From: an uncultured Porphyromonadaceae bacterium
GTDB lineage: Bacteria; Bacteroidota; Bacteroidia; Bacteroidales; Muribaculaceae
Assembly: GCA_905212215.1 (NCBI GenBank)
Contig: CAJMDR010000089.1
Location: 1-7,559, forward strand
Length of the DNA stretch: 7,559 nt
Reading direction: 5' to 3'
Shown: one piece after another, positions 4,889-7,559 of the stretch
How the letters are laid out: each line of letters opens with the position of its first letter
Position numbering within the stretch: the first letter of the stretch is position 1
Program-made: the position numbers and the translations under genes
Notes under the pieces: model-generated
Database searches by the model: none
Seen by the model: only the letters and a program-made list of their open reading frames with translations
What the model was told of the DNA's origin: nothing

Positions 4889-6931
4889 ATGGCGGAAAAA
4901 GATATAAAATCAGGAGATGCCAAGAACGAGGTGGTTCTCAATGATGACCAGATAATTTGCTCACTAACCAATCAAATCAAAAAATCCACGGAGAAGGAGC
5001 TTACTCTTCAGCACATGATTTCCATGATGATTGAGGAGTACGGTTTTTCAGCAAGCGATTTGGAGCGAGACTTTAATGTGAGCTTTGAAGACGATGAGAA
5101 GAAGCGTAAGCAGAAGGTAGACTTAGCCGTGTTTGAGGAGGGCAAGCCACACTCAGCCGATACTCTCATCCGCTTTATAGTAATTGCAAAGGACAGCAAG
5201 GTCAAGACCGATGACACCAAGGCCGGTGTGACCGCAACTCTTGAAAATATACTCAGTTACACCGACTGTGAGTTCGGTTGCTGGACCAATGGCATTGATA
5301 TGCAGTTTCAGCACTCGCTTGAAGATGATTTCGGTCAGGTGACTTGTGAAGATCTTTCGGACTGGCCTGCAAAGGGACAGACACTTGAAGAACTGGAAGA
5401 GGCCGGTGAACGTGCTCCGCAGCGTACTCCCGCTAACGAGTCGCTTGTGCGCACGTTCAAACGCTGCCACAATTATCTCTATGGCAATGAGGGCCGAAAG
5501 AAAGATGCCTTCTGGGAACTTCTCAACCTGATTTTCTGTAAACTCTACGATGAAAAGCGCCGATTTATTGATGCTAAAAACCGTGTGAGCTATCGCCGTC
5601 GTTTCTGGGTCGGAGTAAAAGAGATGAACACTCCCGAAGGACAAGCTGCAGTGACAGAGAGAATCAAGTCACTCTTTGAGGAGCTTAAAACCGATGATTT
5701 GTATAAGGATGTGTTTGACGGCAATGAGCGTATCAGCATATCTGATGTCGGCGTCACTTACATAGCCTCGGAACTCGCAAAGTATAGCTTTCTCAATGCA
5801 ACCGTAGATATCAAAGGAACCGCATACGAGACTATAGTCAGCAACACACTTAAGCAGGAAGCCGGACAGTTCTTCACTCCGCGCAATATAGTCAAGTGCA
5901 TGGTTGAAATGCTCGATCCGGGCCCCGACACGCGCGTTCTCGACCCGGCTTGCGGCTCCGGTGGTTTCCTCGTTGGTGCGCTCGACCATGTTCGCCGCAA
6001 GATTGCTCGTAATCTGTATCCCGAACTCGATGATGTTCGCCTCGATGCCAAGCTCAACACCCCCGAAGTTGACCAGTTGGTGTCGGACTATGCCGGTCGA
6101 ATGATTTTTGGATTTGACTTTGACCCGGACCTGCGCAAGGCTTCACGAATGAACATGGTGATGGCCGGTGATGGTCATGCCAATATTTTCAACATCAACT
6201 CACTTGACTATCCAGATGGCCAGCTTCCCGATGTACCCCTTGTCGCTCCGGCAGTTGCAAAGAGCATAGAGACAAGCTATGACCACGACTTCCCCTTCGC
6301 GACTGCGATGGATAACGCCAGAGGGAAGTTCGACATGATATTCACAAACCCGCCGTTCGGCGCAAAGGTGGAGGTCGCTCAGGCTATTGCTGCTAAGTAC
6401 CAGCTCTCGCGTTTTGGAGGATCCGCACCGGAAGTGTTGTTTATCGAAGCTTGCCACGAGTTCCTGAAACCGGGTGGCAAGATGGCAATCGTACTGCCCG
6501 ACTCTATTCTTGGCAACCCCAATATGGAGTCTGTAAGAAAGTGGATACTCGAGAATTTCAAACTCCTTGCATCGGTCGACCTTCCGGTAGAGACCTTCCT
6601 GCCGCAGGTCGGAGTTCAGGCATCGCTTCTTTTCTTACAGAAGAAAACAGCCAAAGAACGTCTCGTCCCAATTGAAAAAGAAGAGTACGACGTATTCATG
6701 GCCATTGTTGACAAGGTGGGCAAAGACCGTCGTGGTGTGCCCATCTACAAGCGCGATGAAGATGGCGCTGAAATGCTGTTTGACCATGACCACCGCTGGA
6801 TATCGATTACTGCTGACGGCCGAGAACAGTTATGCTCACGCCATGAGCGCATCAAGCACCTTGATGACGATCTGCCTGACGTAGCAAAAGCATATCGTGA
6901 ATTTCTGTCTGAAACCTTAAAGGGAAAGTAA
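4889..6931 (+). CDS. hsdM: Type I restriction-modification N6-adenine methylase subunit (HsdM)
   Basis: This 680-residue protein is the methylation subunit. GQFFTPRNIVKCMVEML (326-342) is motif X, LDPACGSGGFLVGA (351-364) is the S-adenosylmethionine-binding motif I, and FTNPPF (485-490) is the catalytic NPPF motif IV of N6-adenine methylases. The helical HsdM N-terminal bundle precedes them (about 185-325). Unlike the roughly 500-residue classical HsdM, it has about 150 extra N-terminal residues that resemble the HsdR N-terminal fold: KVDLAVF (76-82), IVIAKDSK (97-104), then a segment ending CWTNG (131-135). The usual acidic-X-Lys of that nuclease fold is not preserved. It would form a complex with HsdS to methylate adenine at a bipartite site, and with HsdR (not in this window) to restrict. 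TAATG couples it to hsdS. Confidence 0.92.
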   Translation: MAEKDIKSGDAKNEVVLNDDQIICSLTNQIKKSTEKELTLQHMISMMIEEYGFSASDLERDFNVSFEDDEKKRKQKVDLAVFEEGKPHSADTLIRFIVIAKDSKVKTDDTKAGVTATLENILSYTDCEFGCWTNGIDMQFQHSLEDDFGQVTCEDLSDWPAKGQTLEELEEAGERAPQRTPANESLVRTFKRCHNYLYGNEGRKKDAFWELLNLIFCKLYDEKRRFIDAKNRVSYRRRFWVGVKEMNTPEGQAAVTERIKSLFEELKTDDLYKDVFDGNERISISDVGVTYIASELAKYSFLNATVDIKGTAYETIVSNTLKQEAGQFFTPRNIVKCMVEMLDPGPDTRVLDPACGSGGFLVGALDHVRRKIARNLYPELDDVRLDAKLNTPEVDQLVSDYAGRMIFGFDFDPDLRKASRMNMVMAGDGHANIFNINSLDYPDGQLPDVPLVAPAVAKSIETSYDHDFPFATAMDNARGKFDMIFTNPPFGAKVEVAQAIAAKYQLSRFGGSAPEVLFIEACHEFLKPGGKMAIVLPDSILGNPNMESVRKWILENFKLLASVDLPVETFLPQVGVQASLLFLQKKTAKERLVPIEKEEYDVFMAIVDKVGKDRRGVPIYKRDEDGAEMLFDHDHRWISITADGREQLCSRHERIKHLDDDLPDVAKAYREFLSETLKGK

Positions 6932-7559
6932 TGAAGACCGCAGTAGTAAAACGTCACGATATTGCTAATGCTCCGGTCATGAGGATTGATGCTTCCTTTC
7001 AGCTAAGTGAGGGAGTATCAGTTAGGCGCATAATTGCGGACTGTCCCTATCCTGTGGTTAAATGCGGAGACGTAATGGAACGTATATGGCACGCTGGACG
7101 ATGGAAGAGAGTCTATGTGAACAATCCTAAGACAGGTATTCCACTTGTCGGAAGTTCAGCTATGTTGAAATCCGATTTGTCGGATATAAAACTGATTTCA
7201 AGGAAATATACCGAGGATATGGCCGATAAAATGCTCCATCCCGGTTGGATTCTTGTGTCATGTTCAGGCACGATTGGCAACACGGTGTTCACGAACACCG
7301 GACATGCTGGGAAGCTTGCTTCCCAGGATGTCCTTCGGCTTAAGCCGAAGGACATCCTGGGGGGTGGATACTTGTATGCGTATCTTTCATCGAAATATGG
7401 ATACGCAATGCTGACGCAAGGAACATTTGGAGCAGTTATTCAGCATATCGAACCGGCAAATGTTTCAACAATTCCAGTCCCGGTATTTCCGGAGGAAATG
7501 CAGAAAGATATCGATAAGCTGATTCGCGATGCAGCCTCATTGCGCGATAAGGCAGCCGA
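6931..7559 (+). CDS. hsdS: Type I RM specificity subunit (HsdS), 3' end beyond window
   Basis: The ATG shares one base with the hsdM stop (TAATG). The 209 visible codons cover the first target-recognition domain and the beginning of the central conserved helices. Typical HsdS elements are PLVGSSAML (71-79), WILVSCSGTIGNTVF (106-120), ASQDVLRLKP (130-139), GYLYAYLSSKYGYAML (146-161), GTFGAVIQHIEP (164-175) and IPVPVFP (181-187). Residues from about 188 form the start of the coiled-coil conserved region. HsdS sets the DNA sequence recognised by the complex. Codons 118-144 lie entirely within a cluster of three inverted repeats, yet the frame is intact and the protein motifs look normal. The second recognition domain and the stop codon are outside the window. 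Confidence 0.9.
   Translation, partial: MKTAVVKRHDIANAPVMRIDASFQLSEGVSVRRIIADCPYPVVKCGDVMERIWHAGRWKRVYVNNPKTGIPLVGSSAMLKSDLSDIKLISRKYTEDMADKMLHPGWILVSCSGTIGNTVFTNTGHAGKLASQDVLRLKPKDILGGGYLYAYLSSKYGYAMLTQGTFGAVIQHIEPANVSTIPVPVFPEEMQKDIDKLIRDAASLRDKAA
7283..7300 (+). repeat. Inverted repeat 1 within hsdS
   Basis: CGGTGTTC and GAACACCG are exact inverted copies around a 2-bp spacer (AC). It abuts inverted repeat 2, sharing base 7300. Confidence 0.85.
7300..7333 (+). repeat. Inverted repeat 2 within hsdS
   Basis: The 16-base arms 7300-7315 and 7318-7333 are separated by TT and pair at 15 of 16 positions. The single mismatch is G7306 against G7327. The inner nine pairs (7307-7315 with 7318-7326) are perfect. 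Its right arm overlaps the left arm of inverted repeat 3. Confidence 0.88.
7322..7361 (+). repeat. 40-bp perfect palindrome within hsdS
   Basis: The 20-base arms 7322-7341 and 7342-7361 are exact reverse complements with no spacer, centred on CTTAAG. In RNA this would give a stem of about 18 bp closed by a UUAA loop. It encodes DVLRLKPKDIL, of which DVLRLKP is the usual HsdS motif. No T tract follows, so it does not look like a normal terminator. Confidence 0.93.

Noticed and set aside
5153..5644. 163-codon minus-strand ORF within hsdM
   Set aside because: It is antisense to a continuous methylase ORF, with no domain recognised and no promoter.
7113..7355. 80-codon minus-strand ORF within hsdS
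   Set aside because: Its opening is partly a by-product of the palindromes, and the plus strand encodes standard HsdS motifs.
7283..7361. Intrinsic terminator or CRISPR-like repeat reading of the palindrome cluster
   Set aside because: No T tract follows, the structure lies mid-gene in an intact frame, and there is no repeat-spacer periodicity.

Overview
The window looks like accessory DNA from a member of the Bacteroidales (gut Bacteroides/Prevotella/Muribaculaceae type). The evidence is promoter-like TAnnTTTG boxes (Bacteroidetes -7 element), start codons without clear Shine-Dalgarno sequences, a secreted protein resembling DUF4468, and a regulator of a type I recall from Bacteroidetes. 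Species cannot be fixed from this sequence. No tRNA, rRNA, CRISPR array or housekeeping gene was seen, and the gene mix resembles a defence/mobile island.

Layout. (1) 1-733, minus strand: the 5' two thirds or so of an insertion-sequence transposase, cut by the window edge. It consists of a short coiled-coil ORF and a DDE-type ORF in the -1 frame, joined at a run of nine A residues. (2) 862-1155: a small unrecognised ORF that may have lost its 5' end to the IS. (3) 1229-2359: a tightly overlapping three-gene operon of a 69-aa putative antitoxin, a zeta-like P-loop kinase toxin and a 107-aa protein of unknown role, preceded by a TAACTTTG box. (4) 2437-3397: a 38-aa cysteine-rich peptide and a calcineurin-like metallophosphoesterase. 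(5) 3519-3842: an exported EF-hand protein that matches the start of a DUF4468 domain and then stops, with coding-like sequence continuing in another frame. (6) 3933-4639: a minus-strand Bacteroidetes-type regulator, divergent from the next operon across a 146-bp control region. (7) 4640-7559: a type I restriction-modification operon with a small XRE regulator, a 680-aa HsdM with an HsdR_N-like N-terminal extension, and the first 209 codons of HsdS. HsdR is not in the window and probably lies beyond the right edge.

The most striking signal lies inside hsdS. Three back-to-back inverted repeats tile 7283-7361 without breaking the reading frame. They are an 18-bp repeat, a 34-bp repeat (15 of 16 arm pairs) and a 40-bp perfect palindrome. 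The last two share a 12-base segment, so they cannot both form hairpins at once. Nothing about the HsdS protein requires this. It suggests a selected DNA/RNA structure, a recombination or template-switching scar, or possibly an assembly artefact.

How the genes work together (inference): the zeta module and the type I system are both typical of addiction/defence cargo. The XRE protein and the divergent 186-aa regulator are placed to control the restriction operon, and the IS marks the left side as a site of insertion and decay.
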